Source: DASXIF01 sp036498145 (lineage in GTDB: Bacteria > Actinomycetota > Actinomycetes > Mycobacteriales > Jatrophihabitantaceae). From it: a stretch of 64,000 nt of DNA. The DNA lies in assembly GCA_963708625.1 (NCBI GenBank), contig CAVPSV010000005.1, forward strand, positions 124,001 through 188,000, in the 5' to 3' direction. The notes under the pieces are model-generated. The model ran no database searches. It saw only the letters and a program-made list of their open reading frames with translations, and was not told the DNA's origin. Of this stretch, positions 16,816-25,610 are shown one piece after another (the first letter of the stretch is position 1; every line of letters starts with the position of its first letter). Position numbers and translations under genes: made by a program.

Positions 16816-17565
16816 CTAGGCCCCGCGCCGCTTCGGCGGCAGGTGTGCCGCCAGTCCGCGCACGATGATGTCGAGCCCGAACTCGAACCGTGCGTCCTCG
16901 GCCTCGTCCGGTTGCACCAGGTCCGGCGCGAGTGCGGTGATCGTCGGGAACTCGATGGCCGACAGGCTGCCGAAGAACGTGAGCAACCGGTGGTGGAACT
17001 CCGCCAGGTCTTCCGGCGAACCGGTGTTCTTGGCGAACACCGCCGTCTCGTATGCCGTCACCGTCACGAACTGGCCGAGCAGGTCCGCCGCGTAGCCGAT
17101 CACCTGGCCGGGCAGCCCGGAGGCCGCCAGTACCGAGAGCATCGCCTCCATGCCGTGGACGCCATTGCTGCCGGTGGGGATGGAGCCCAGCGAGACCTTG
17201 GCCAGATCGTTGTGCGCGGTCAGCACGCGCACATACGTGCGCGAGAACTCCTTGATCTGCTCCTGCCATCGTTTCGGGTCCGGTACCGCGTCGAACACGA
17301 TGTCGCCGAGTACATGGTCGAAAACTGCCGCGAGCAGTTCGTCCTTGTCCTGCACGTGCGCGTAGAGGGACGCCGCGCCGGTGTCGAGCTCGTCGGCGAC
17401 CGCACGCATGGTCACCGCGTCCACCCCGTCCCGGTCGACGATGCGCAGCGCGGCCGCAATGATCACGTCCCGGGACAGCGTGCGACGCCGCGGAGCATGC
17501 CGGTGGCCGCGCCCACGCGGCTGGTGCCAGGCGTCGCGGGGATGCCGTGGTGCGCGCTCGGTCAT
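16816..17565 (-). CDS. TetR-family repressor with TetR_C-type ligand domain
   Basis: The 249-residue protein has a basic N-terminal tail (His/Arg/Pro-rich, residues 1-28), then a TetR helix-turn-helix (about 29-76: LSRDVIIAAALRIVDRDG, MRAVADELDTGAASLYAHV). A long C-terminal ligand-binding region follows, of the class seen in drug-responsive TetR proteins. It is divergent from a DHA2 efflux pump, and the gap contains repeated ACGAAC-n3-GTTCGT palindromes 37-86 nt upstream of its start. This strongly suggests it represses both itself and the pump and responds to a pump substrate. Confidence 0.88.
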   Translation of the reverse strand: MTERAPRHPRDAWHQPRGRGHRHAPRRRTLSRDVIIAAALRIVDRDGVDAVTMRAVADELDTGAASLYAHVQDKDELLAAVFDHVLGDIVFDAVPDPKRWQEQIKEFSRTYVRVLTAHNDLAKVSLGSIPTGSNGVHGMEAMLSVLAASGLPGQVIGYAADLLGQFVTVTAYETAVFAKNTGSPEDLAEFHHRLLTFFGSLSAIEFPTITALAPDLVQPDEAEDARFEFGLDIIVRGLAAHLPPKRRGA

Positions 17566-17601
17566 CCGGCACCTGCCATGGGCGAGATTCTACGTTGACA
17601 G

Positions 17602-17651
17602 ACGAACGTTGTTCGTGGAACAGTGTTCGACATCAACGAACGATGTTCGTT
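17602..17651. promoter_or_regulatory. Array of TetR operators (ACGAAC-n3-GTTCGT)
   Basis: Two perfect palindromes of identical half-sites and 3-bp spacers lie at 17602-17616 and 17636-17650. The second is extended by one further matched pair (A17635/T17651). A weaker half-conserved site, GAAC-AGT-GTTC at 17618-17628, sits between them. The strong sites are 34 bp apart, between divergent tetR and the efflux gene, as expected for an autoregulated TetR pair. Confidence 0.85.
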
Positions 17652-17752
17652 CACGGTACCGCAGCGGGCCGCTGCCGGGCTGCTGAGCCAAGCCACATCA
17701 AGCCAATCAATCTCGCTCGGAGCCGGATCGAGCCAAGCAAGGGAGTCAACGC

Positions 17753-19201
17753 ATGAAGACGACGTACGAGCGTCGCTGGTGGATCCTCGCGGTGATCCTC
17801 GCCGGGGAATGCATGGACCTGCTCGATGCGACGGTGGTCAACGTGGCCGCACCGGCCATCCACGGCGACCTGCACACCTCCGCCACTGGCCTGCAATGGA
17901 TCGTCGGCGGCTATTCGCTCGCCGTCGCGGTTGGGCTGATGATCGGCGGACGGCTCGGTGACCTGTTCGGCCGCCGGCGCATGTTCCTGCTGGGCTCGGC
18001 CGGCTTCACGATCGCCTCGCTCGCCTGCGCGCTCGCGCCGAGCACCGGCGCACTGATCAGCTTCCGGCTTGTTCAGGGCCTGGCTGCCGCGTTGATGCTG
18101 CCCCAAGGCCTCGGGCTGATCAAGGAGGTGTTCCCGGCGGAGGAGATCGGCAAGGCGTTCGGCATCTTCGGACCGGTGATCGGGCTGGCCGCGGTGCTGG
18201 GACCGATCATCGGCGGGGCGTTGGTGGACTGGGGCCTGGCCGGTAGCGGCTGGCGGCTGGTCTTCTTCGTGAACCTGCCGGTGGGGGCGCTCGCGGTGTT
18301 GGGGTCGTGGCTGCTGCTGCCCCGTACCACGGGGACGCACCAGGCGAAGCTTGACCTAGGTGGCTCGGTGCTGTCCGGCACCGCATGCCTAGCGCTGGTG
18401 TACCCGCTGATCCAGGGCCGAGAGTACGGCTGGCCGTGGTGGGCGTTCGCGATGATGGTGGGATCCGCGGTGCTGTTCGCGGCCTTCGCGGCTCAGCAGC
18501 GCGCTCGTGTGCGCAACTCGCGCGACCCGCTCGTGTTGCCGTCGATCTTCACCCATCGCGGCTACAGCGCCGGGCTGCTGGTGATGCTGCTGTTCTTCGC
18601 CGGTATGGGCGGGGTGCTGTTGACGATGAGCGTCTACCTGCAACTGGGCAATGGCTTCTCACCGATCCACACCGGCGTCGTGTTCATTCCCATGTCGCTG
18701 GGCATGGCCGTTGGTGCCGGAGTTTCCGGCGCGGTGCTCGGCCGTAAGCTCGGGCGGGTGGCGATCCAGCTCGGCGTCGCCGTCACGCTGGTGGGCTGGT
18801 TGCTGGTGATCTGGGCGGTGCACCGGCACTCCGCCGCCGGTGGGCTGGACCTGCTGCCCGGCCTGGCCGCGGCCGGTCTGGGCATGGGGTTGACGGTCGC
18901 GCCACTGTTTGACGTCGTGTTGGCTGCGGTGACCGATCATGAGACGGGATCGGCGTCCGGCGTGCTGAACGCACTGCAGCAGCTGTCCGGGGCGTTCGGC
19001 GTCGCGCTGCTCGGCACGGTGTTCTTCTCCGCACTCACCGCCGGCGTCGGCTACGGCAACGCACTGCTGCGCACGATGTGGATCCAGGCAGGCTTCATGG
19101 TGCTGCTGCTCGTCGTGTCGCCGCTGCTGCCGCGATGGGCGCGCGAGACCGACGCGCCGGGCGCGTCCGAACTGGCAACCGCGGCGGCGGTCGCGGCGTA
19201 G
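17753..19201 (+). CDS. DHA2-family (EmrB/QacA-like) drug:proton antiporter
   Basis: The 482-residue MFS protein has about 14 membrane segments. Motif A (GRLGDLFGRRRMF) lies after segment 2, and motif D-like LDATVVNVAAPAI in segment 1 is the DHA2 signature with its membrane-embedded Asp. Motif C-like residues (GPVIGLAAVLGPIIGG) in segment 5 mark it as an antiporter. It starts at ATG 17753 after AAGGGAG. It is paired with a divergent TetR and an operator array, so it is probably induced by its substrates, which are unknown. Confidence 0.88.
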   Translation: MKTTYERRWWILAVILAGECMDLLDATVVNVAAPAIHGDLHTSATGLQWIVGGYSLAVAVGLMIGGRLGDLFGRRRMFLLGSAGFTIASLACALAPSTGALISFRLVQGLAAALMLPQGLGLIKEVFPAEEIGKAFGIFGPVIGLAAVLGPIIGGALVDWGLAGSGWRLVFFVNLPVGALAVLGSWLLLPRTTGTHQAKLDLGGSVLSGTACLALVYPLIQGREYGWPWWAFAMMVGSAVLFAAFAAQQRARVRNSRDPLVLPSIFTHRGYSAGLLVMLLFFAGMGGVLLTMSVYLQLGNGFSPIHTGVVFIPMSLGMAVGAGVSGAVLGRKLGRVAIQLGVAVTLVGWLLVIWAVHRHSAAGGLDLLPGLAAAGLGMGLTVAPLFDVVLAAVTDHETGSASGVLNALQQLSGAFGVALLGTVFFSALTAGVGYGNALLRTMWIQAGFMVLLLVVSPLLPRWARETDAPGASELATAAAVAA

Positions 19202-19321
19202 GTCGATGTCGCCGGCGTGCAGCAGGCGAGGACGGGCTTGCTCGGCTTGTCACGTCCTGTTAACCATTCAGCCACCAGTCGTTCAGATATAGTCGCTGCT
19301 CACCCGAGTGGAGACGGCGAC

Positions 19322-21754
19322 ATGGAACCCGGCGAGCTGTTGTTCGGCCCCGCTACCGACCCCAGTCAGGTGTCCGCGGCGCTGTCGGCTCACTACCGAG
19401 TGCGGGTTGAGCGTGTCGGCGCGCAACGCTGGACCTGCCTGGATACTGCCGACTGGCGACTGCACCGTGCCGGCATGACACTGCGCGACGCCCGGCGTGC
19501 GCGCCTACGCGAACTGCTGCTGACGGTGCGCGGGGACCGCGCGATCTCTGCTGCCGCCGCGCGTGTGCGTTGGCCAGGCTCGGTCGCTTCCTTACCGTCC
19601 TCGCCGGTGCGAGAGCGGATCGAACGCCCGGTCGGCATGCGCGCGTTGCTCCCGCTTGCCGAGGTTGACGTGCAATCCCTCGGTTTCGGCCTGCTCGACG
19701 ATGACGAGAAGACCCGGGTCCGGGTCCGGGTCGATCAACAGCGACTGGCCGGCGATCGTGCGGCGGCGCTGCCGTTGCGGGTGGTGATCACCCCGGTCCG
19801 CGGTTACGAACGCGACGGCCGGCGCTGTGCGGCGATGCTCGACGACGCGATGCGCACGATGGGCGACGTGGACACCGCCGCGACCGCGGCCATGGTCGCA
19901 GCGGGTCACCGCCCCGGTGAGCCGATGGTTGCCGCGCTCACTCTCAACCCGGCCGCCTCCGCGCGTGCATCTCTTGCCGCGGTGTTGCGCCGGTGGAGCG
20001 ATGTCATCGACGCGAATCGCGCCGGCGTGCTGGACGACATCGACATCGAGTACCTGCACGAGCTGCGCACCGCGGTCCGGGGAACTCGGTCGCTGCTGAG
20101 TCTCGTGCCCGACCTGTTCTCGGCCGAGCAGGTGCAGGGGGCAGCACGTGAGTTCGCATGGCTCGGGCGGCTCACCACGCCGTTGCGCGACCTGGACGTC
20201 ACGATGCGTGAACTCGCGGCCGATCTCGCCCGGGATCCTGATCTTGAGCCGCTGCGCGCGTACTTTGCTGCGTTGCGCCGACGCGCGTTGCAGGACGTGC
20301 GCGCCGGGCTGCAGTCGCCACGCGGTGTGGCGCTGACTGCGAGCTGGCGAGTTGCACTGGACCGGGTGGCCCGCGACGAGGCGTCCGGCGGTGGCATGAC
20401 CGGCGTCGATGTGTCCGGTGATGATGTGCCCAGTAATGACGTGTCCGGTGATGATGTGTCCGCGCACGAGGTATCGAGCGCTAGGACCCGCAGGGTGGCC
20501 GGCGAGCTGGCGATCGCCGCGTACCGCGCCATCGTGAAATCCGCCGCGACGGTGAGCGCGCAGACGCCTGCCGATGAGCTGCACCGGCTCCGGCGGCGAT
20601 GCAAGCGCATGCGTTACCTGTTGGACGGATACGCATCGGTGTACCCGCGCGAATCGCACCGCGAGGTGCTTGGTGCGCTCACCGCGCTGCAGGACTGCCT
20701 GGGCGACATCCAGGACGTCGATGTCCGACGCCAGCAGTTGACCGTGGCGGCGAGCGCACTGGCCGACGGCAGGCTCGCCCGCACCGCGGCACGGCCTGCC
20801 GAGGCGTTGCTTGCTATGGGCGCGGTCCGCGAGCGCCGGCTGACGATCGACGGTGCCGCTCGGCGTTCGCTGGTCAAGCGGCTGGCTCGCTTCCGCGGCG
20901 CGGCGATCCAGCAGTGCATCGGTGAACTTGCCGGTGCCCCGCGCAGTGGCGCGCCGGGCATGAGTCGCGGGCCGGCAAACTCGGGCGGCGGGCCAGTACG
21001 CAGCATTGCGCTGTACAACATCAAAGGCGGGGTCGGGAAGACCACCACCGCAGTCAACCTCGCCTACCTCGCCGCGCAGCAAGGACGCCGAACGCTGCTC
21101 TGGGACCTTGACCCGCAGGCTGCGGCGACGTACCTGTTCCGCGTTCGGGCCAAGGTCAAGGGCGGCGGCGAGCGAGTCATCCGTGACCGCAAACCGATCG
21201 ACAGCGCAATCAAGGGCACGGACTTCGACGGGCTCGATCTGCTGCCGGCCGACTTCACCTACCGGCACATGGATCTGCTGCTCGACCGCACCAAGCGGCC
21301 GACGCGCCTGCTGCAACGAATCCTCGCTCCGCTGACGGATGACTATGACCTGGTGATCTTGGATTGTCCGCCGAGCGTCTCGCTGGTGTCGGAGAACGTC
21401 CTGCGCGCGGCGGACACCGTGCTGAGCCCGGTGATTCCCACCACGCTGTCGGTTCGGACGTTCGATCAGCTCTGTGAGTTCGTCGCCGGGGTGCCGCGTC
21501 GCCCGCGGCTGGTCGGCTTCTTCTCCATGGTCGATCGGCGCAAGACGTTGCACCGCGATCTCGTCGCGCGGCTGCCCACCGAACGCAGTGATCTCGCGAC
21601 CGCGGCCATCCCGGCGCAGTCCGCGATCGAGCAGATGGCGGTTCGGCGAGCACCGTTGCCCTACTACGCGCCGCGTAGTGTGGCCGCGCGCTGCTATCAG
21701 GATCTGCTGGTGGAGGCACTCGGCGGGCAGCCTCCGCTCGCGGTCGGCGCCTGA
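19322..21754 (+). CDS. CYTH-like / CHAD / ParA-ATPase fusion protein
   Basis: This single 810-residue frame joins three parts. Residues 1-190 look like a degenerate CYTH (triphosphate-tunnel) domain (LDTADWRLHRAGMTLR, KTRVRVRV, PLRVVITPV), but the EXEXK signature is not visible. Residues about 205-535 are a CHAD domain with the basic helices DIEYLHELRTAVRGTR and DELHRLRRRCKRMRY, known in the family to bind polyphosphate. It is interrupted by a DVSGD repeat at 363-387. Residues 560-800 are a complete ParA ATPase: deviant Walker A KGGVGKTTT with both lysines (568, 573), DLDPQA (595-600) and DCPPSVS (681). I infer a self-contained device for positioning polyphosphate or another anionic cargo. 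The ATG at 19322 follows GAGTGGAGA. Confidence 0.85.
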   Translation: MEPGELLFGPATDPSQVSAALSAHYRVRVERVGAQRWTCLDTADWRLHRAGMTLRDARRARLRELLLTVRGDRAISAAAARVRWPGSVASLPSSPVRERIERPVGMRALLPLAEVDVQSLGFGLLDDDEKTRVRVRVDQQRLAGDRAAALPLRVVITPVRGYERDGRRCAAMLDDAMRTMGDVDTAATAAMVAAGHRPGEPMVAALTLNPAASARASLAAVLRRWSDVIDANRAGVLDDIDIEYLHELRTAVRGTRSLLSLVPDLFSAEQVQGAAREFAWLGRLTTPLRDLDVTMRELAADLARDPDLEPLRAYFAALRRRALQDVRAGLQSPRGVALTASWRVALDRVARDEASGGGMTGVDVSGDDVPSNDVSGDDVSAHEVSSARTRRVAGELAIAAYRAIVKSAATVSAQTPADELHRLRRRCKRMRYLLDGYASVYPRESHREVLGALTALQDCLGDIQDVDVRRQQLTVAASALADGRLARTAARPAEALLAMGAVRERRLTIDGAARRSLVKRLARFRGAAIQQCIGELAGAPRSGAPGMSRGPANSGGGPVRSIALYNIKGGVGKTTTAVNLAYLAAQQGRRTLLWDLDPQAAATYLFRVRAKVKGGGERVIRDRKPIDSAIKGTDFDGLDLLPADFTYRHMDLLLDRTKRPTRLLQRILAPLTDDYDLVILDCPPSVSLVSENVLRAADTVLSPVIPTTLSVRTFDQLCEFVAGVPRRPRLVGFFSMVDRRKTLHRDLVARLPTERSDLATAAIPAQSAIEQMAVRRAPLPYYAPRSVAARCYQDLLVEALGGQPPLAVGA
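20408..20482 (+). repeat. Five 15-bp in-frame units (DVSGD repeat) inside the CHAD domain
   Basis: Codon units encode DVSGD, DVPSN, DVSGD, DVSAH and EVSSA (residues 363-387). The first and third units differ at one base. The repeat adds an acidic, flexible loop between the two CHAD helical halves and preserves the frame. Confidence 0.85.
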
Positions 21755-21758
21755 GGCC

Positions 21759-22412
21759 TCAGTCGCGGTCCAGACAGGTGCAGACGCAAACCTTGTTGCC
21801 GTCGGGATCGGCGAGCACGACGAATGATGGCGAGGTGGAGTCGTCGACCACCGAGCCGCCCGCAGCCAGCGCGGCCGCGATTCGCGGCTGCGCCTCTTCT
21901 GGGGCCAGCCATAGGTCGAGATGCCACCGCTGGCGTGGTGCGTCGTGCGGTCCGGTGCCCTGAAACCACACCGTGGGCACGCGGTCGGTCGGGTCGAAGA
22001 CCGAGTCGTAGATCTTGTTGTCCGGGCTGCCGGTAAGCAGCGCCGACCAGAACGGACCGACCTTGTCCTCGTCCCAGGTGTCCAGTCCAAGTTCCAGCTG
22101 GGTCACCTGCCCGGGTAGCGGCTCGAGCCCCAGCCGCCGGGCGGTGTCGCTGATCGTACGCGCGAGACGGATGTCCTTCTCGGTGACCCACCGGCCGTCC
22201 TCGTGTGTGCACAGCGAGACGTCCACCACGCCGTAGCGCAGCTGCAGGTCGGGATGATGACCGGCTGCTTCGGCGGCGTCGGCCACCGCGCTGACGAACG
22301 CCGCGCCGGTGCCGAAGTCCGGGATCCGGTACCGGGTGTGCAGCGCCTGGGCGAGCTTGTGCCAGTCCTCGAGCCCGGCGTCGAGGACCTGCTGGTTACT
22401 CAATCGCGTCAT
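21759..22412 (-). CDS. Pterin-4a-carbinolamine dehydratase fused to glyoxalase-like (VOC) domain
   Basis: Residues 1-~100 are a PCD/DCoH domain: catalytic His pair in GHHPD (His52, His53), a third His at 70 (CTHEDG) and the VTEKDIRLA helix. PCD dehydrates 4a-hydroxytetrahydrobiopterin. Residues ~103-217 are a VOC/glyoxalase-like half (WFQGTGPHDAPRQRWHLDLWL, FVVLADPDGNKVCVC). The ATG at 22412 gives the expected start; the longer frame to 23444 is a shadow of the MFS gene. Such PCD-VOC fusions are seen in actinobacteria. No pterin-dependent hydroxylase is nearby, so the substrate is open. Confidence 0.85.
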   Translation of the reverse strand: MTRLSNQQVLDAGLEDWHKLAQALHTRYRIPDFGTGAAFVSAVADAAEAAGHHPDLQLRYGVVDVSLCTHEDGRWVTEKDIRLARTISDTARRLGLEPLPGQVTQLELGLDTWDEDKVGPFWSALLTGSPDNKIYDSVFDPTDRVPTVWFQGTGPHDAPRQRWHLDLWLAPEEAQPRIAAALAAGGSVVDDSTSPSFVVLADPDGNKVCVCTCLDRD

Positions 22413-22469
22413 TGCGCCACCTTCGCAGACGGCACCGACAGCCAGCAGCGGATATCGGGCAGCCACATA

Positions 22470-22494
22470 ACAGTTAGTAAGGCCAACGAACTGT
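22470..22494. promoter_or_regulatory. Inverted repeat overlapping the promoter of the second DHA2 transporter
   Basis: ACAGTTAGT and ACGAACTGT are 9-bp arms (8 of 9 matching) around a 7-bp spacer. The repeat lies between TTAGTA (22474) and TAGGAT (22497), which are 17 bp apart and could be -35 and -10 boxes. It is a candidate repressor site; no regulator gene is adjacent. Confidence 0.5.
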
Positions 22495-22508
22495 CCTAGG
22501 ATGGAGGG

Positions 22509-24200
22509 GTGAGTGCGGATCGCTACCGCTGGGTTGCGCTGTCGAACACCACCCTCGGCACGCTGATGGCCACCCTGGACGGCTCGATCGTGATCATCGC
22601 GATGCCGGCGATCTTCCGGGGCATCGGTCTGGATCCACTCGCCCCTGGCAACATCGGTTACCTGCTGTGGCTCGTTCTCGGCTACCTGCTCGTCTCCGCA
22701 GTGCTGGTCGTCTCGCTGGGGCGACTGGGCGACATGTTCGGCCGGGTTCGCATGTACAACCTGGGCTTTTTGATCTTCAGCCTCGCCTCGCTGGCGCTCT
22801 CGCTCGATCCCCTGCGCGGTGACGGCGGGGCACTCTGGTTGATCCTGCTGCGGCTGGTGCAGGCAGTCGGCGGCTCGATGCTCACCGCCAACTCCGCGGC
22901 CATCCTCACCGACGCGTTCCCGGCCGAACAGCGGGGCATGGCGCTCGGCATCAACCAGATCGCGGGTCTGGCCGGGCAGTTCCTCGGCCTGGTTGCCGGC
23001 GGCCTGCTCGCTGGCATCGACTGGCGCGCGGTGTTCTGGATCAACGTGCCGATCGGCGTCATCGGCACCGCCTGGTCCTATCGCAGCCTGCGTGAGACCG
23101 GTGAGCGGCACCGCTCGCGCGTGGACTGGCTCGGCAACCTGGTCTTCGTCGCCGGGCTGTCCTTCGTCCTGATCGCCATCACCCGCGGCGTGCAGCCGTA
23201 CGGGCCGCACACCACCGGCTGGACGAATCCGATCGTGCTCGGTGGGCTGAGCCTCGGTGTGGTGCTGCTCGTCGTCTTCGCCGGCATCGAGTCGCGCGTC
23301 GCGTACCCAATGTTCGACCTCGCGCTGTTCCGTATCCGCGCGTTCGCCGCCGGCGCGGCCGCACTGATGCTCATCGCCATCGCGCGCGGCGGCCTGCAGT
23401 TCATGCTGATCATCTGGCTGCAGGGAATCTGGCTGCCGCAACATGGCTACGACTTCGGCAACACACCGCTCTGGGCTGGCATCTATCTGTTGCCGCTGAC
23501 CGGCGGCTTCCTGATCTCCGGTCCGCTGTCAGGTCGGTTGTCCGACCGTTACGGTGCACGCGCGTTCGCCACCCTCGGTGCGGGGTTGGTCGCTGTCTCC
23601 TTCGTCGGGCTGATGTTGCTGCCGGTGAACTTCGACTACACCGCGTTCGCCGTCATCCTGCTGCTCAACGGCATCGGCCAGGGCATGTTCTCGGCTCCCA
23701 ACACCTCGGCGATGATGGGTGCGGTGCCGGCGCGGCACCGCGGCGCGGCATCCGGCATGCGGTCCACGTTCCAGAATTCCGGTACCGCGATATCCATCGG
23801 CTTGTTCTTCTCGCTGATGACCACCGGGCTGGCGTCGTCGTTGACCTCGACGCTCTCCTCCGGGCTGCAGGCGCACGGTGTGCCGGCTCACGCCGCCGCG
23901 AGTGCCGCGCACCTGCCGCCGGTGAGCACGCTGTTCGCCGCGTTCCTCGGTGTCAACCCGATCAAGCACCTGCTGATGCCCTCGACGCTGTCAGCGCTGC
24001 CGTCCTCGCAGCAGTCCCTGCTTACCGGCACGCACTACTTCCCGCACTTGATCTCATCGCCGTTCCACTCCGGGCTCACGGTTGTCTTCACCGCGGCGAC
24101 GGTGATGTGCGTGATCGCGGCCGTCGCCTCGCTCGCCCGAGGGCCGCGCGTGCGCGGCAGCACCTCGATCGAGCCCGCTGCGCCAGCGCTCGCCGAGTAG
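22509..24200 (+). CDS. DHA2-family MFS drug transporter
   Basis: The 563-residue protein has about 14 membrane segments. Features are TLMATLDGSIVIIAMPAI in segment 1 (membrane Asp as in EmrB/QacA), motif A GRLGDMFGRVRMYN, and NQIAGLAGQFLGLVAGG in segment 5. A large C-terminal loop between the last two segments (roughly residues 430-520) is Leu/Ser/His-rich. It starts at a GTG with GGAGGGG directly upstream. It is divergent from the PCD-VOC gene and unrelated in detail to the TetR-linked pump at 17.8 kb. Confidence 0.88.
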   Translation: MSADRYRWVALSNTTLGTLMATLDGSIVIIAMPAIFRGIGLDPLAPGNIGYLLWLVLGYLLVSAVLVVSLGRLGDMFGRVRMYNLGFLIFSLASLALSLDPLRGDGGALWLILLRLVQAVGGSMLTANSAAILTDAFPAEQRGMALGINQIAGLAGQFLGLVAGGLLAGIDWRAVFWINVPIGVIGTAWSYRSLRETGERHRSRVDWLGNLVFVAGLSFVLIAITRGVQPYGPHTTGWTNPIVLGGLSLGVVLLVVFAGIESRVAYPMFDLALFRIRAFAAGAAALMLIAIARGGLQFMLIIWLQGIWLPQHGYDFGNTPLWAGIYLLPLTGGFLISGPLSGRLSDRYGARAFATLGAGLVAVSFVGLMLLPVNFDYTAFAVILLLNGIGQGMFSAPNTSAMMGAVPARHRGAASGMRSTFQNSGTAISIGLFFSLMTTGLASSLTSTLSSGLQAHGVPAHAAASAAHLPPVSTLFAAFLGVNPIKHLLMPSTLSALPSSQQSLLTGTHYFPHLISSPFHSGLTVVFTAATVMCVIAAVASLARGPRVRGSTSIEPAAPALAE

Positions 24201-24215
24201 GCCCGTGGCCACGTT

Positions 24216-25610
24216 TCAGCGGCGCGCGTTGCGCACGAGCATGCGCGCGAAGTCCCTGGTCAGCGCCGAGGTCAGCGCCGATCCCCGCTCCGCGTCGTCC
24301 AGGACGTCGGTGAGCGCGGTCATGAACCGGTCCACCTCGGCTTCGCCGATGATCAGCGGGGGGATCAGCTTGATCACCTCGACGTGATCGCCGGAGACCT
24401 GGGTGAGGATCCGGTGCCGGTGGAACAGCGCATGCACCACGGTCTGCGCGAAAAGCCCCTTGCGGGCCACGCGCAGTGCCAGCCACGGCACCCGCCGCCG
24501 CCACGAGGCCGGCGCACCGAACTCGATGCCGATCATCAGGCCGCGCCCGCGGACCTCCTGCACGTATTCGTAGCGCTCCACCAGTTCGGACAGCCGCGAG
24601 TGCAGTAGCTCGCCGATCTTGCGCGCGTTCTCCACCACGCCTTCGGTTTCGATCACGTGCAGCGTGGCCAAGCCCGCCGCCATGGCCTGTGCGTTCGACC
24701 CGAAGGTGCTGTCGTGCACCAGCACGCGGTCCATCGACGAGTACACCTTCTTGAAGATCCAGTCGCGGCCGATGGTGGCGCCGACCGGTATGTACCCGCC
24801 GGAGAGCGCCTTCGCCGTCGCGACCAGGTCGGGCTCGACGCCGTCATGTTGGAAGGCGAAGAAATCACCGGTGCGCCCGACACCGGTCTGCACCTCATCG
24901 GCGATCAGCAGCGCGCCGTGCGCATGCACCAGCTCTTGCGCGGCCAGCAGGTATCCCGGTGGCGCCACGGCCACTCCCTTGCCCTGAATCGGCTCGACCA
25001 GGAACCCGGCCACATCGCCCCGACGCAATTCGCGCTCCAGCGCGTCGAGATCTCCGAAATCGATCGCGGTGCCCGGCAGCATCGGGCCGAAACCCTTGCG
25101 GAAGTCGGTGGCGCCGTTGACCGACAGCGATCCTGCGGTGAGGCCGTGGAACGCGTGATCGCAGTAGACGATGCGGCGGCGGCCGGTGGCGAAGCGGGCG
25201 AACTTCAGCGCCGCCTCCACCGCCTCGGTGCCGCTGTTGCCGAAGTAGACGCGATCCAGGTGCGGGACGTGCGCCAGCAGAGCTTCGGCCAGCGGCCCGG
25301 CCAGCGGCGGCGCATCGAACTGGGTGAGATCGGCCAGGCCCGCGTCGAGCACATCGTGCAGCGCCTGCCGGACAACCGGGTGGTGCCGGCCGAGGGCGAA
25401 AACACCAAACCCAGACAGCATGTCGAGGTAATCGGCACCGGTGTCGTCGTAGATCAGCGCGCCGGCGCCGCGCACGTACGTGCGATCGAAACCGATGGCA
25501 TGCAGCATCCGGCTGAGCTGCGGATTGAGCATGCGCGCATGCAGGCCGTACCGGTCCTCGCCGCGATCGGCCAGCACTCGAGCGATCTCGAACGGCTCGT
25601 CACTGCTCAT
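24216..25610 (-). CDS. hpnO: Class III aminotransferase, HpnO type (aminohopanoid side chain)
   Basis: The 464-residue fold-type I PLP enzyme has GNSGTEAVEAALKFAR, the PLP-contact helix IADEVQTGVGRTG and the Schiff-base Lys267 in ATAKALSGGY. The hopanoid context points to HpnO, which aminates ribosylhopane to aminobacteriohopanetriol; the family is otherwise close to ornithine/acetylornithine aminotransferases. The ATG at 25610 follows GGAGGACAG. It is divergent from hpnC, sharing a 155-bp upstream region, so it may be co-regulated with the hop operon. The specific substrate is inferred from context. Confidence 0.82.
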   Translation of the reverse strand: MSSDEPFEIARVLADRGEDRYGLHARMLNPQLSRMLHAIGFDRTYVRGAGALIYDDTGADYLDMLSGFGVFALGRHHPVVRQALHDVLDAGLADLTQFDAPPLAGPLAEALLAHVPHLDRVYFGNSGTEAVEAALKFARFATGRRRIVYCDHAFHGLTAGSLSVNGATDFRKGFGPMLPGTAIDFGDLDALERELRRGDVAGFLVEPIQGKGVAVAPPGYLLAAQELVHAHGALLIADEVQTGVGRTGDFFAFQHDGVEPDLVATAKALSGGYIPVGATIGRDWIFKKVYSSMDRVLVHDSTFGSNAQAMAAGLATLHVIETEGVVENARKIGELLHSRLSELVERYEYVQEVRGRGLMIGIEFGAPASWRRRVPWLALRVARKGLFAQTVVHALFHRHRILTQVSGDHVEVIKLIPPLIIGEAEVDRFMTALTDVLDDAERGSALTSALTRDFARMLVRNARR

